A program made the translations under genes and the position numbers. A stretch of 64,000 nt of DNA from Kiritimatiellales bacterium (GTDB taxonomy: Bacteria > Verrucomicrobiota > Kiritimatiellia > Kiritimatiellales > Tichowtungiaceae), in the NCBI GenBank assembly GCA_041656295.1, contig JBBADV010000006.1, positions 100,254 to 164,253 on the forward strand, written 5' to 3'. The first letter of the stretch is position 1, and each line of letters begins with the position of its first letter. The notes under the pieces were generated by a model that was given only the letters and a program-made list of their open reading frames with translations, was not told where the DNA came from and did not search any database. This document shows positions 22,927 to 32,051 of this stretch, piece after piece.

Positions 22927-25846
22927 GTTTAAAAATCCATCGATTGAATGGCGCGGTAAACCGTTCTGGGCATGGAACGGCAAACTGGAAAAAGACGAAC
23001 TGCTGCGTCAGATCCATGTGATGAAAGAGATGGGCTTCGGCGGATTTTTCATGCACTCGCGCACCGGACTCGAAACAGAATATCTCGGTGACGAATGGTT
23101 TGAACTGATTAATGCCTGTGCCGATGAAGCAGAAAAAACCGGACTGGAAGCATGGCTGTACGATGAAGACCGCTGGCCGTCAGGCCTCGCCGGCGGCATG
23201 GTCACTCAGCATCCGGAATTCCGGCAGAAAGCGATTCTGCTGGAGATTGACCCGGCGGAATCGCGCGACAATGTTATTTATGAAACCACCGGCGATCTGG
23301 ACGGCGTGATCTGTACCAATCTCGGCGCTGGAAAAAACCGGATTCGTTTTTCAATTATAGAGCAGGGGCACAGCGGCTTTTATAACGGCTTTACCTATGT
23401 CGATACGATGAACCGCGCCGCAACCGAAGCCTTTTTAAAATGCACGCATGAAAAATATGCGCAGAAATGCGGTGGACGATTGGGCAAATCCATCAAAGGT
23501 ATTTTCACCGACGAACCGCATCGCGGCGCCGTGATGGACGGTTTTTCAATGTATGTGGAAAACGGGGAATACACAACGCCGTATACGCCGGAGTTGTTTA
23601 CTGAGTTTAAAAAACGGTTCGGTTATGATCTGCAGGAAAAACTGCCGGAGCTGTTTTTTCACGTTAACGGCGAACGTGTTTCGCAAGTCAAATGGCATTA
23701 TATTGAACTGCTTCAGCAGCTTTTTATCGAAAACTTTGCAAAACCGTGTCAGGAGTGGTGCCGGAAACATCATCTCATATTAACCGGACACGTTTTACAT
23801 GAAGACAATCTTACAGCGCAAACGGCAATGTGCGGATCGATCATGCGCTATTATGAGCACATGGATTATCCCGGCGTGGATGTGCTGACTGAGGGCAATC
23901 GTAATTACTGGATCGTTAAGCAGCTGACCTCCGCCGCGCGGCAGACCGGCAAAACGCATCTGCTCTCAGAACTGTACGGCTGCACCGGCTGGCAGATGCC
24001 GTCTGCCGGGCATAAAGCCGTCGGTGACTGGCAGGCGCTGCTCGGCATTAATCTGCGCTGTCATCACCTTGCATGGTACACCATGCGCGGCGAAGCCAAA
24101 CGCGATTTTCCGGCGAGCATTCTGCATCAGTCACCGTGGTATAAAGAATACAAACATGTGGAAGATTATTTTGCCCGTTTCAGCCTCATGATGGCGCAGG
24201 GCGAGCCGGTTTGCGATTTGCTAATAGTAAATCCAGTAGAAAGTTTTTGGGCGCAGATTTATCCGGGCTGGTCAAAAAACCTTGTACTGCAGGATGATCA
24301 TCTGAAAACACTGGAGCAAAGCTATCAAATGCTTTTTACCTGGCTGCTGGAAAGTCAGGTCGACTTTGATTACGGTGATGAAGAGATGCTCTCGCGTCTG
24401 GCGTCAATTGACGGCGACATATTAAATGTCGGCAGTGCGAAATATAAGACCGTATTAATTTCCGGCATGGAAACCATCCGTTCAACGACTGTTGAACTGC
24501 TGAAAAAATTTGAAGCAACCGGCGGAAACGTCATTATCGCCGGCGACACACCGGGCTATGTAAATGCCCTCAAAGCAAACATTCCAGATTTTAAGAAAGT
24601 TGAATTTTTAAAGAATGCAGTTTTGTCCGCTGTGCCGGCACCGGCAGCAACGGTTGATGCCGCCGATATTTTCGGTCAATTGCGCCGCACCGAAACCGGA
24701 CTGATTTTTGCGGCGCTGAATGTGGATCGTGACCACCGGCGTGAAAACGCCACCGTGCGCATTAAAACAGAACTGCCGGTATTTGAATGGAACTGTGAAA
24801 CCGGCGCAATCTGCGCCGTTGAAACCGTCAACGAAAACGGCTGGCAGACCTTTGCTGTTGATTTTCCAGCCGGTGGACAAAAACTTTGGATTGCCAGTGT
24901 AGACGCGACACCTTCGTCGCGTTTCTCTGAACCGGCAGAACGCGGCGCGGGTTCCGCGTCTACGATTAACGGTCCGTTTGACTATGCTCTGTCCGAACCG
25001 AACATTTGCGTGCTGGATTCCGCGCAGTTCCGGTTGAACAATGAATATCTGCAGCCGGAAATGGACGTGCTGAAAATTGATCAGCAGGTGCGCGACCGTT
25101 ACGGCGTAATGCGGCGCGGCGGTGAAATGCTGCAGCCGTGGTTTACCGCACAGCATCCGATCAAAGAGTTGTGTCCGGTTGAACTGCGTTTCACCTTTGA
25201 AATTAAAACAATACCGGAATGGATTGATCTGGTCATAGAAGAGCCGGAAAACTTCGCTGTGGAAATCAACGGTACAGCGCTTGATTTTGCCGGCGCGCAG
25301 CGGTGGATTGATATTGCGTTTCACCGCATCCGGATTCCGGCACCGTGTTTAAAAACCGGCACTAACGAAATCACTTTGAAAACACAATATACCGAAAACA
25401 GCAATCTGGAAGCCATTTATCTGCTCGGAAATTTCGGCGTAGAACTTGCCGGTGCGGTGCGCCGAATTATTCCGGCACCGGAAAAACTGAATGCCGGCGA
25501 CATCTGTCTGCAAGGCTTCCCGTTTTATTCCGGCGGTGTAATTTACCGCGTTCCGCTGCCCGAAAATGCACGGCGGTTGCGTCTGCCGGCGATCGCCGGC
25601 GCCTGCGCGAAAGTCAACGGACAGATCCTCGGCTGGGACCCGTTTGAAGCGGATGTGTCGGATTACACCGGCGCGGTGGATGTTGAAATTATTTTAACCC
25701 GACGCAACACTTTCGGACCGTTACATGACGCCGTGAAAAACCGGGAACATAATGGGCCGGATCACTGGATTACAGAAGGCAACGATTTCAGCCCTGTGCC
25801 AATTCTTCTTCCTGCGGGATTATTACGTTCGCCGGAAATAATTTAA
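22913..25846 (+). CDS. GH106-like glycoside hydrolase, apparently cytoplasmic
   Basis: 977 aa. The N-terminal pattern (FWAWNGKLEKDELLRQI, MKEMGFGGFFMHSRTG, WLYDEDRWPSGLAGG) is that of the GH106 alpha-L-rhamnosidase group and its unnamed relatives: a TIM-barrel in the first ~500 residues. TDEPHRG near residue 200 and LTEGNRNYW near 325 are candidate acidic sites. A beta-rich C-terminal part (about residues 720-960, EITLKTQYTENSNLEAIYLLG) resembles the GH2-type sugar-binding domain. There is no signal peptide, unlike nearly all neighbours, so it should act on imported oligosaccharides. Last gene of the second cluster; overlaps the previous gene by 14 bases. Confidence 0.75.
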   Translation: MNPSEFKNPSIEWRGKPFWAWNGKLEKDELLRQIHVMKEMGFGGFFMHSRTGLETEYLGDEWFELINACADEAEKTGLEAWLYDEDRWPSGLAGGMVTQHPEFRQKAILLEIDPAESRDNVIYETTGDLDGVICTNLGAGKNRIRFSIIEQGHSGFYNGFTYVDTMNRAATEAFLKCTHEKYAQKCGGRLGKSIKGIFTDEPHRGAVMDGFSMYVENGEYTTPYTPELFTEFKKRFGYDLQEKLPELFFHVNGERVSQVKWHYIELLQQLFIENFAKPCQEWCRKHHLILTGHVLHEDNLTAQTAMCGSIMRYYEHMDYPGVDVLTEGNRNYWIVKQLTSAARQTGKTHLLSELYGCTGWQMPSAGHKAVGDWQALLGINLRCHHLAWYTMRGEAKRDFPASILHQSPWYKEYKHVEDYFARFSLMMAQGEPVCDLLIVNPVESFWAQIYPGWSKNLVLQDDHLKTLEQSYQMLFTWLLESQVDFDYGDEEMLSRLASIDGDILNVGSAKYKTVLISGMETIRSTTVELLKKFEATGGNVIIAGDTPGYVNALKANIPDFKKVEFLKNAVLSAVPAPAATVDAADIFGQLRRTETGLIFAALNVDRDHRRENATVRIKTELPVFEWNCETGAICAVETVNENGWQTFAVDFPAGGQKLWIASVDATPSSRFSEPAERGAGSASTINGPFDYALSEPNICVLDSAQFRLNNEYLQPEMDVLKIDQQVRDRYGVMRRGGEMLQPWFTAQHPIKELCPVELRFTFEIKTIPEWIDLVIEEPENFAVEINGTALDFAGAQRWIDIAFHRIRIPAPCLKTGTNEITLKTQYTENSNLEAIYLLGNFGVELAGAVRRIIPAPEKLNAGDICLQGFPFYSGGVIYRVPLPENARRLRLPAIAGACAKVNGQILGWDPFEADVSDYTGAVDVEIILTRRNTFGPLHDAVKNREHNGPDHWITEGNDFSPVPILLPAGLLRSPEII

Positions 25847-25931
25847 ATTTCACAAACTATATGATCGTACGGTACCCGGCGAGAAATCACACACGCCTGT
25901 TGTAAAGCTGGTGTGCTCATACAACCATTTT

Positions 25932-25976
25932 GTGCCGGAATTCTGCTGATTCACCGGCGGCCCGGCACCGGTTTTA
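25932..25976 (+). terminator. Possible weak terminator after the GH106-like gene
   Basis: GTGCCGG (25932-25938) pairs with CCGGCAC (25962-25968) across a 23-base loop, followed by CGGTTTTATT. The long loop makes this a weak call. The 362-base gap 25847-26208 otherwise holds a dispersed repeat (26053-26115) and the gatC leader; no gene is seen in it. Confidence 0.3.
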
Positions 25977-26052
25977 TTCTGTAGTTTTGCAGCCGGATCA
26001 TGTTCAACTTTTGTCTATTGTCTGCCGCAAAAACAAGAAAAGCACAAAAATA

Positions 26053-26115
26053 AAAATCCTGTTTATCCTGTCTGAAAATATGCCCGTTCATTCGCGTCCA
26101 TTCGCGGTTAAAAAT
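26053..26115 (+). repeat. Dispersed intergenic repeat, copy 1
   Basis: A 63-base stretch containing AATCCTGTTTATCCTGTCTG, then TTCATTCGCGTCCATTCGCG and GGTTAAAAAT. A degraded version occurs upstream of gatA (26558-26612), and part of it upstream of the CorC-type gene (32538-32559). It lies in non-coding DNA directly upstream of gatC and could supply leader sequence. Confidence 0.5.
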
Positions 26116-26208
26116 CTCTCCGGTTATTATTCTCAGTTGAGAAATCCGCGTTTGATTTATAAGCAGATACAGATATATAGTATTTGTTTCATTGCGGAGT
26201 TTAGTTTT

Positions 26209-26505
26209 ATGGCAGATGCAAATCAAATTGATGTGTCTTATGTGGCGAATCTGGCGCGGATTCAACTGTCGCCGGAAGAAACGGAACTGTTTCAGGAACA
26301 GCTCGGGCAGGTCCTGCAGTATGTCGAGCAGTTGAATGAACCGGATGTTTCGAATGTAAAGCCGACGGCACACGCGATGCCGCTGGTGAATGTGCTGCGC
26401 GACGATGTTCCGCGTCCGTCGCTTGAGCGCGATACCGTAATGAACAATGCACCGGCATCGCGTAACGGTCAGATTCTTGTGCCAAAGATTAATGAACAGT
26501 TTTAG
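26209..26505 (+). CDS. gatC: Aspartyl/glutamyl-tRNA amidotransferase subunit C
   Basis: 98 aa from ATG 26209, with GGAG about 9 bases upstream. A longer in-frame reading from 25930 is rejected because it runs through the intergenic repeat. ANLARIQLSPEETELFQEQL, VLQYVEQLNEPDVSNVKPT and the C-terminal RNGQILVPKI are hallmarks of GatC. It stabilises GatA and GatB in the GatCAB complex, which converts Glu-tRNA(Gln) and/or Asp-tRNA(Asn) to the amide form. gatA follows after 107 bases; gatB is not in the window. Confidence 0.93.
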   Translation: MADANQIDVSYVANLARIQLSPEETELFQEQLGQVLQYVEQLNEPDVSNVKPTAHAMPLVNVLRDDVPRPSLERDTVMNNAPASRNGQILVPKINEQF

Positions 26506-26557
26506 GGACGGCATGATGGAAGAGGCAGAGGCACAAAGGCACAGAGGATGGAAACTG

Positions 26558-26612
26558 AAAATCCTGTTATCCGGTCTAAAATTATTCGTCGTGAAAATCA
26601 GTGGTTAAAAAT
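26558..26612 (+). repeat. Dispersed intergenic repeat, copy 2 (degraded)
   Basis: Collinear with 26053-26115: AAAATCCTGTTATCCGGTCT, then TTCGTCGTGAAAATCAGTGG and TTAAAAAT ending at the gatA start. It has several substitutions and small deletions relative to copy 1. Just before it, AGGCAGAGGCACAAAGGCAC looks like another low-complexity dispersed motif. No ribosome-binding site is visible, so gatA translation may rely on sequence within this repeat. Confidence 0.4.
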
Positions 26613-28067
26613 ATGTTAAACACAAAAACAATTCTGGAACTTGCGGAACTGCAGTCACAGGGCAAATGCACTTCAGTGGATATTGTAAAGGATGTTCTCG
26701 CGGCGATTGACGCACGCGATAGAAAAATCGGTGCGTATATTTCAATCGACCGCACCGGTGCACTGCAGCAGGCGGAGGAGGCTGACGCCGCACGCGCCGG
26801 CGGAAAAACCGGCGCACTGCTGGGAATCCCGCTGGCAGTTAAAGATTTAATCAATGTAAAAGATCAGCCGTGTACCTGTGCCTCGAACATGCTTGAAGGT
26901 TATATTTCGCCGTTTGATGCGACAGTGATTGCGAAACTGCGCGTCGCCGGTGCGGTATTTCTTGGTCGTACAAATATGGACGAGTTTGCAATGGGTTCGA
27001 GCACTGAAAGTTCGGTGTTTAAAAAAACACATAATCCGTGGAATCCGGATTGCGTTCCCGGCGGTTCATCCGGCGGTTCAACGGCCGGTGTTGTCGCTGA
27101 TGAAGCGATTGCGGCGCTCGGCACAGATACCGGCGGATCAATCCGGCAGCCGGCGGCGTTTTGCGGCTGTATCGGCATGAAGCCGACTTATGGCATAATT
27201 TCGCGTTATGGTGTCACGGCCTTTGCGTCGTCGCTCGATCAGGTCGGCCCGGTTGCCAAAACAGTGAAAGACGCCGCCATTCTGCTCGACGCGATGGCGG
27301 GCAAGGATGAGCTGGATTCGACCTCAATTCAAATTCCGGCGCCGGAATTTGCGCAGCGGTTAACCGACGATCATAGTCTGAAAGGAATGAAGCTTGGCCT
27401 GCCGGCAGAATATTTTATCGACGGCATGGATCCTGATGTTGAAAAAGCGGTGCGCGCTGCGGTAGAACACTGCCGGGATCTTGGTGCTGAAATTGTGGAT
27501 GTCAGTCTGCCCAATTCAAAATATGCCATTGCGGTTTATTACATCGTGGCCACCGCCGAAGCCTCGGCGAATCTGGCGCGGTTTGACGGAATCCGCTACG
27601 GCATGCGCATCGATGGCGCTGATCCAATGGAGCTTTATGAGCGCACCCGTTCTGCCGGCCTTGGCCCGGAAGTGAAGCGCCGGATTATTCTGGGGACCTA
27701 CGTTCTTTCAAGCGGTTATTATGATGCGTATTATCTGCGCGCGCAGAAAGTCCGCACACTCATTCGCGACGATTTCAACAAAGCATTTACACAGTGCGAT
27801 GCGATTCTTGCACCGGTCACACCGACGCCGGCATATAAGCTCGGTGAAAAAACTGATGATCCGTTAAAGATGTATCTCGACGACATTCTCACCGTGCCGG
27901 TGAATCTTTCCGGCAACTGCGCGATGAGTGTGCCGTGCGGATTTTCTTCCGGCGGCCTGCCGGTCGGGCTGCAGATTATCGGCGACTCGTTTAAGGAAGC
28001 CAGCATTTTTAAAGTCGGTCATGCTTACGAACAAACCACTGACTGGCACAAACGCCGCCCGGAATAA
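26613..28067 (+). CDS. gatA: Aspartyl/glutamyl-tRNA amidotransferase subunit A
   Basis: 484 aa, usual length for GatA. Amidase-signature family: the catalytic lysine is in GIPLAVKDLI, the cis-Ser and nucleophilic Ser in GGSSGGSTAG and GTDTGGSIRQPAAFCG. It hydrolyses glutamine and passes ammonia to GatB. ATG 26613 was preferred to GTG 26601; neither has a clear Shine-Dalgarno, so the start could be 12 bases earlier. Co-directional with gatC. Confidence 0.95.
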   Translation: MLNTKTILELAELQSQGKCTSVDIVKDVLAAIDARDRKIGAYISIDRTGALQQAEEADAARAGGKTGALLGIPLAVKDLINVKDQPCTCASNMLEGYISPFDATVIAKLRVAGAVFLGRTNMDEFAMGSSTESSVFKKTHNPWNPDCVPGGSSGGSTAGVVADEAIAALGTDTGGSIRQPAAFCGCIGMKPTYGIISRYGVTAFASSLDQVGPVAKTVKDAAILLDAMAGKDELDSTSIQIPAPEFAQRLTDDHSLKGMKLGLPAEYFIDGMDPDVEKAVRAAVEHCRDLGAEIVDVSLPNSKYAIAVYYIVATAEASANLARFDGIRYGMRIDGADPMELYERTRSAGLGPEVKRRIILGTYVLSSGYYDAYYLRAQKVRTLIRDDFNKAFTQCDAILAPVTPTPAYKLGEKTDDPLKMYLDDILTVPVNLSGNCAMSVPCGFSSGGLPVGLQIIGDSFKEASIFKVGHAYEQTTDWHKRRPE

Positions 28068-28152
28068 TTTTTTACAGCTAAGCAATTCAAAGCCGGCAGT
28101 CTGTGATGATGATTTGTTTTACTTGTTCCCATGTTTGTCCACACAGGTCACG

Positions 28153-28270
28153 GGGGTCAGAATCGGTTTCGGCGTTATCGAAATAACAAAACGATTTTTC
28201 GACGTTCCAAATGCTGTTTCCGGAATATTTTGTTTCGCAGATTATTGCGAAAAACAGACTGCATTCTGAC
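28153..28270. repeat. Possible small MITE-like element
   Basis: GGTCAGAAT at 28153-28161 is matched in inverted orientation by ATTCTGACC at 28262-28270, about 118 bases end to end. The match stops after 9 bases, so this is weak. It directly abuts the inverted repeat at 28269-28400. The two together fill much of the 709-base gap 28068-28776, which has no gene. Confidence 0.25.
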
Positions 28271-28400
28271 CGCAGATATCACGGATATAAACGGATTTTA
28301 AGCAGAAGAATTAGAGGAGTTTTTGACAGGAGGAACAGGATCTACGCGGATAAAAATCAGCAATACTATTCATCTGTTTATATCCGTGATATCTGCGGTT
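28269..28400. repeat. 24-bp perfect inverted repeat in a long intergenic gap
   Basis: ACCGCAGATATCACGGATAT at the start of the left arm (28269-28292) is exactly inverted over 24 bases at 28377-28400. The arms are 84 bases apart and the middle has no frame of interest. This wording (ATATCCGTGATATCTGCGG) has the look of a dispersed intergenic repeat. It is not next to a T-run, so a terminator role is unlikely. The remainder of the gap to 28776 shows nothing I can name. Confidence 0.6.
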
Positions 28401-28776
28401 TGTTAAAATTATAATTCCCGTGTTCCGGTGTGGTTTTTATAAGCGCGAAATGCTGTGCGCGGCAGATTAAACCGGCAGGCGAAAAACGCGCATGCCGGTC
28501 CGGATCAATATCGGCGCGGTGAACATCCCAGAAAAGCTGTTCGTAAAGCTGTTCACTGAATGCGGTTTTTGTCATATGTGCGATAATAGCCGCTGGAATT
28601 TTTCAGAACAGTAAATTTTTCACATTTGCGGCGCTGGTTTTATCGGAATCTCCAACAAAAAATCCGAATGATGAAGCAGTGTTTGCGATTCCCGGTTCGA
28701 AGCTCGCCGTTTAACGGCTCGATTTATCGCCCTTGACCGTCCGGCGCGAAACGCGGTAAATTCCCGACCACTATAT

Positions 28777-29718
28777 ATGAGTGAAATCACTCTACATTTC
28801 GATAACGCCTGTGAGGCTTCGGACCTGACTTCTCTTTCCGCGAATCTGATCGAGAATGCGGAACGCTGTTTCGGTGTGACGCTGACGGCGCGCGATACCC
28901 GGTTGAAAATTTCCGGCGACGGGGCAGAAACGGCGGCGCAGTTTTTTGAGGGACTGCGTGCCGCGCGGTCGCGCGGTATGCCGCTGAGCGCGCCGGTGAT
29001 TGATTATGCACTGACGGCATTTGCAGAGGGCCGTGAAGATGTACTGGAAAAATTTGCGGCGATGCGCATTACGGTGAGTCCGCGCAAAGCGCCGGTATTT
29101 CCGCGCACGGTTGGTCAGCAGATGTATCTTGATGCGATTGCACATCATCCGGTTACCTTCGGCTTCGGTCCTGCCGGCACCGGGAAAACGTATCTTGCAA
29201 TGGCAGCGGCAGTATCGGCGCTGCTGAATGATGAGGTGAGCCGGATTATTTTAACACGCCCGGCGATTGAAGCGGGGGAAGCGCTCGGCTTTCTGCCCGG
29301 CGACCTGCAGCAGAAAGTGGATCCGTATTTGCGTCCGCTGTATGACGCGTTGCATGACATGCTGCCGGCGGAAGAAATTCAACGGCTGATGGAGCGCGGG
29401 GTCATTGAAGTTGCACCGCTCGCCTACATGCGCGGCCGCACGCTGAACCACGCATTCGTGATCCTGGATGAAGCACAGAACACAACCCCGCAGCAAATGC
29501 TGATGCTGCTGACGCGACTCGGTTTTGAATCGCGCGCCGTAATCACCGGCGACCCGACGCAGATTGATCTGCCGGAAAAAAAGAAATCCGGGCTGATTGA
29601 TGCACACAGCATTCTTCAAAAAATTGACGGCATCGCCTTCATTGAACTGACGGAAAAGGATGTGGTGCGCCATCCGCTCGTGCAGAAAATTATTCGCGCC
29701 TACCGGCGCCGGAAATAA
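28777..29718 (+). CDS. PhoH-like ATPase
   Basis: 313 aa. Walker A GPAGTGKT at residues 131-138, LTRPAIEAGEALGFLPGDLQ (PhoH signature), Walker B VILDEAQN, and ITGDPTQIDLP. The ~120 N-terminal residues are the small domain typical of the PhoH/YbeZ type. Cytoplasmic NTPase associated with RNA handling. It precedes the pgpH-like gene and ybeY, an order seen widely in bacteria (phoH-pgpH-ybeY-corC), so the assignment is strong though the biochemical role is not well defined. Confidence 0.93.
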   Translation: MSEITLHFDNACEASDLTSLSANLIENAERCFGVTLTARDTRLKISGDGAETAAQFFEGLRAARSRGMPLSAPVIDYALTAFAEGREDVLEKFAAMRITVSPRKAPVFPRTVGQQMYLDAIAHHPVTFGFGPAGTGKTYLAMAAAVSALLNDEVSRIILTRPAIEAGEALGFLPGDLQQKVDPYLRPLYDALHDMLPAEEIQRLMERGVIEVAPLAYMRGRTLNHAFVILDEAQNTTPQQMLMLLTRLGFESRAVITGDPTQIDLPEKKKSGLIDAHSILQKIDGIAFIELTEKDVVRHPLVQKIIRAYRRRK

Positions 29719-29738
29719 ATTCTCCAAAAGGGAATGTT

Positions 29739-32051
29739 ATGAAACGTAAACTTTCTAAACAAATTGTTGATCGCGTTGCCAAAGATATCGTTGTGCGCCG
29801 TCAGCGCTGTAAAATGCCGATGTTTAATATTCTCACCGCGGCAGTTGTCTGGCTGGGGCTCACCGCGCTGTTTTACAGCGGCCGGCTGGTTCGTCCGCAG
29901 CCGCTGGTGCCCGGACAGCACGCACCGGAAACAATTATTGCCTCAGTGGATTTTCTGGCGGAAACGATCGCTGCTACTGAACTGCACCGGCGGGCAGCAG
30001 CGGACGATGTGCTGCCGGTATTCCGGATTGATCATCGCGGCATCACTCAGGCGCGGCAGGCGTTAACCAAGTTAGTTCCGCGATTTAAATCGTTCCAGTC
30101 GGTCTCGGCCCCGGAGCAGTCGACACTGTTAAAATCATCAATTAATGATCTGCTGGATCTGCTTGCCATCCCGCTTGCAATGGATGATCTGTTGAAAATT
30201 TTTCCGAACGACGATCTCGATTTTCAGGAAATCGTTTTAAATGCGGTTGAAGATAATTCGCGCAGCGGCATTGTTACTGAAAACGATCTGACAACCCGTT
30301 TCACCGGATTGGCGACCGCCGGAAAGATTACGATACGCGAACCGCAGGCAGAAGTCATTTGTAATCTGTCCGATTTCGTTACTCAGCCGAACGCCGTCAA
30401 ACATGCGGCTGCGGCAATTCTGAAACAACTGTCGCGGGAAAATCAGAATGAAGAGGTCGTCCGGCGTTTCATTATGCCGTGGATGGTGCCGAATGTGGTG
30501 TTCGATTCCGCCGAAACCGCTGCGCGGCGCGCAGTGGCGCGTGATCAGGTTGAACCGGTGCTTGATACAGTAGATGCCGGAACCATTCTGGTGCGCTCCG
30601 GCGATACAGTTACAGAACAGACCCTTAAATGGCTGGCGGCACACGAACGCCGGCTCAGTCAGCTTGAAACTCCGGCGGAACGGATTCAGCGAATGATCGG
30701 CAGCGGATTTCTGCTGCTGCTCGGGATTATTCTCTCCATTGGAATGGCAGGCATTGTCCGTCCGGATTTAATCAGCTCGCGCAAACATACACTTATGCTG
30801 TTCGTTGTTGCGCTGATTCCAATTCTGATCGCGAAACTGCTGCTCTATCTCTCCACCGGACCGTTTATGGTGCCGGCGCTGCTGGTGCATTTTATGATGC
30901 CGCTGGCGCTCGCACCGCTGCTTGCCACCGTACTGCTCGGCGGCGTGCCGGGGCTGATCACCGGCTTCTGGAGCAGCTATGCGATGGCCAGTCTGATGAG
31001 CGACAATTTTTACGTTTTCATTTCCGGCATGCTCGTCACTATCACGGTGGTTTTTATTGCGCAGGACGTCAAACGCCGCGCAACGCTGTTCCGTGCCGGC
31101 TTCTGGGCGGGGATGGTTAAAGCGGCGCTTGCCGTCATTCTCGCCGCACTGATACATCCCGCGTGGAAACTGCTGCTGCCGCAGCTTGGCAGCGCGCTTG
31201 CCAGCGGAATTATTTCGGCGCTGCTGGTCATGCTGTTAATTCCGGTGTTTGAACAACTTTTTAAAATCACAACGGACATCACGCTGCTTGAGTTGTCTGA
31301 TCTCAGCCACCCGCTGCTGCAAAGCCTCGCGATTCAGGCGCCGGGGACTTATCATCACTCGCTCATGATGGCGAGTGTAGCGCAGAATGCCGCCGAGGCC
31401 ATCGGCGCCAATGGACTGCTCGTGCGCGTCTGCGCCTACTATCACGACATCGGCAAACTCGTAAAACCCGGCTTTTTCACTGAAAACATTCAGTATGCAG
31501 AAAACCCGCACGACGAACTTACGCCGACCATGAGTACACTCGTTATCGTTTCGCACGTCAAAGAAGGCATCACGCTGGCAAAAAAATATAAACTGCCGCA
31601 GGTCGTCATCGACGGCATTCAACAGCATCAGGGCACCGCGCTCGTTTCTGTCTTTTATCACCGGGCTAAAATACAGAGCGAGAAAGAGGGCAGCAGCAGG
31701 GTGAACGATGAAGATTTCCGTTATGAAGGCCCGCTGCCGCAAACGCGTGAAATGGGTATTCTTATGCTGGCCGACAGTTGCGAGGCCGCATCGCGTTCGC
31801 TCGACAAACCGTCGCCGGTGCGCATCGCCGGACTCGTTAACGACATTTTCAATGCGCGCCTGCGCGACGGTCAGCTCGATCATTGCCCGCTGACACTCGC
31901 CGAACTGTATAAAATTAAAGACTCGATTATTTTTTCACTCACGAACATGAACCACGGGCGCATCGCCTACCCGAAAGATGAAAATAACCGTAAGGAACCA
32001 GCAGAAGAAACACCGGCTCAACCTGCCGGCCATCAGAAAACTGACGGCTGA
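29739..32051 (+). CDS. 7TM-HD membrane phosphohydrolase, PgpH-like
   Basis: 770 aa. Residues ~30-60 hold one membrane helix, followed by an extracytoplasmic 7TMR-HDED-type region. About residues 320-500 form a bundle of hydrophobic helices, and the C-terminus is an HD domain with HHSLMMASVAQNAAEA near residue 538 and YYHDIGKL near 568. PgpH of Listeria, with this architecture, hydrolyses cyclic-di-AMP; activity here is inferred. The ATG follows AAAAGGGAAT. The last 74 bases overlap ybeY. Confidence 0.88.
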   Translation: MKRKLSKQIVDRVAKDIVVRRQRCKMPMFNILTAAVVWLGLTALFYSGRLVRPQPLVPGQHAPETIIASVDFLAETIAATELHRRAAADDVLPVFRIDHRGITQARQALTKLVPRFKSFQSVSAPEQSTLLKSSINDLLDLLAIPLAMDDLLKIFPNDDLDFQEIVLNAVEDNSRSGIVTENDLTTRFTGLATAGKITIREPQAEVICNLSDFVTQPNAVKHAAAAILKQLSRENQNEEVVRRFIMPWMVPNVVFDSAETAARRAVARDQVEPVLDTVDAGTILVRSGDTVTEQTLKWLAAHERRLSQLETPAERIQRMIGSGFLLLLGIILSIGMAGIVRPDLISSRKHTLMLFVVALIPILIAKLLLYLSTGPFMVPALLVHFMMPLALAPLLATVLLGGVPGLITGFWSSYAMASLMSDNFYVFISGMLVTITVVFIAQDVKRRATLFRAGFWAGMVKAALAVILAALIHPAWKLLLPQLGSALASGIISALLVMLLIPVFEQLFKITTDITLLELSDLSHPLLQSLAIQAPGTYHHSLMMASVAQNAAEAIGANGLLVRVCAYYHDIGKLVKPGFFTENIQYAENPHDELTPTMSTLVIVSHVKEGITLAKKYKLPQVVIDGIQQHQGTALVSVFYHRAKIQSEKEGSSRVNDEDFRYEGPLPQTREMGILMLADSCEAASRSLDKPSPVRIAGLVNDIFNARLRDGQLDHCPLTLAELYKIKDSIIFSLTNMNHGRIAYPKDENNRKEPAEETPAQPAGHQKTDG

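Noticed and set aside
22913..25846. Beta-galactosidase (GH2)
   Set aside because: The C-terminal domain resembles GH2, but the N-terminal barrel pattern (FWAWNGK, MKEMGFGG) is of the GH106-type group.
25930..26208. 93-codon extension of gatC
   Set aside because: The added residues come from the intergenic repeat and do not resemble GatC. The ATG at 26209 has a ribosome site and the family N-terminus.
31236..31883. 215-codon minus-strand frame opposite the PgpH-like gene
   Set aside because: It is a reverse image of the HD domain (a conserved, well-supported gene) with no recognisable motif.
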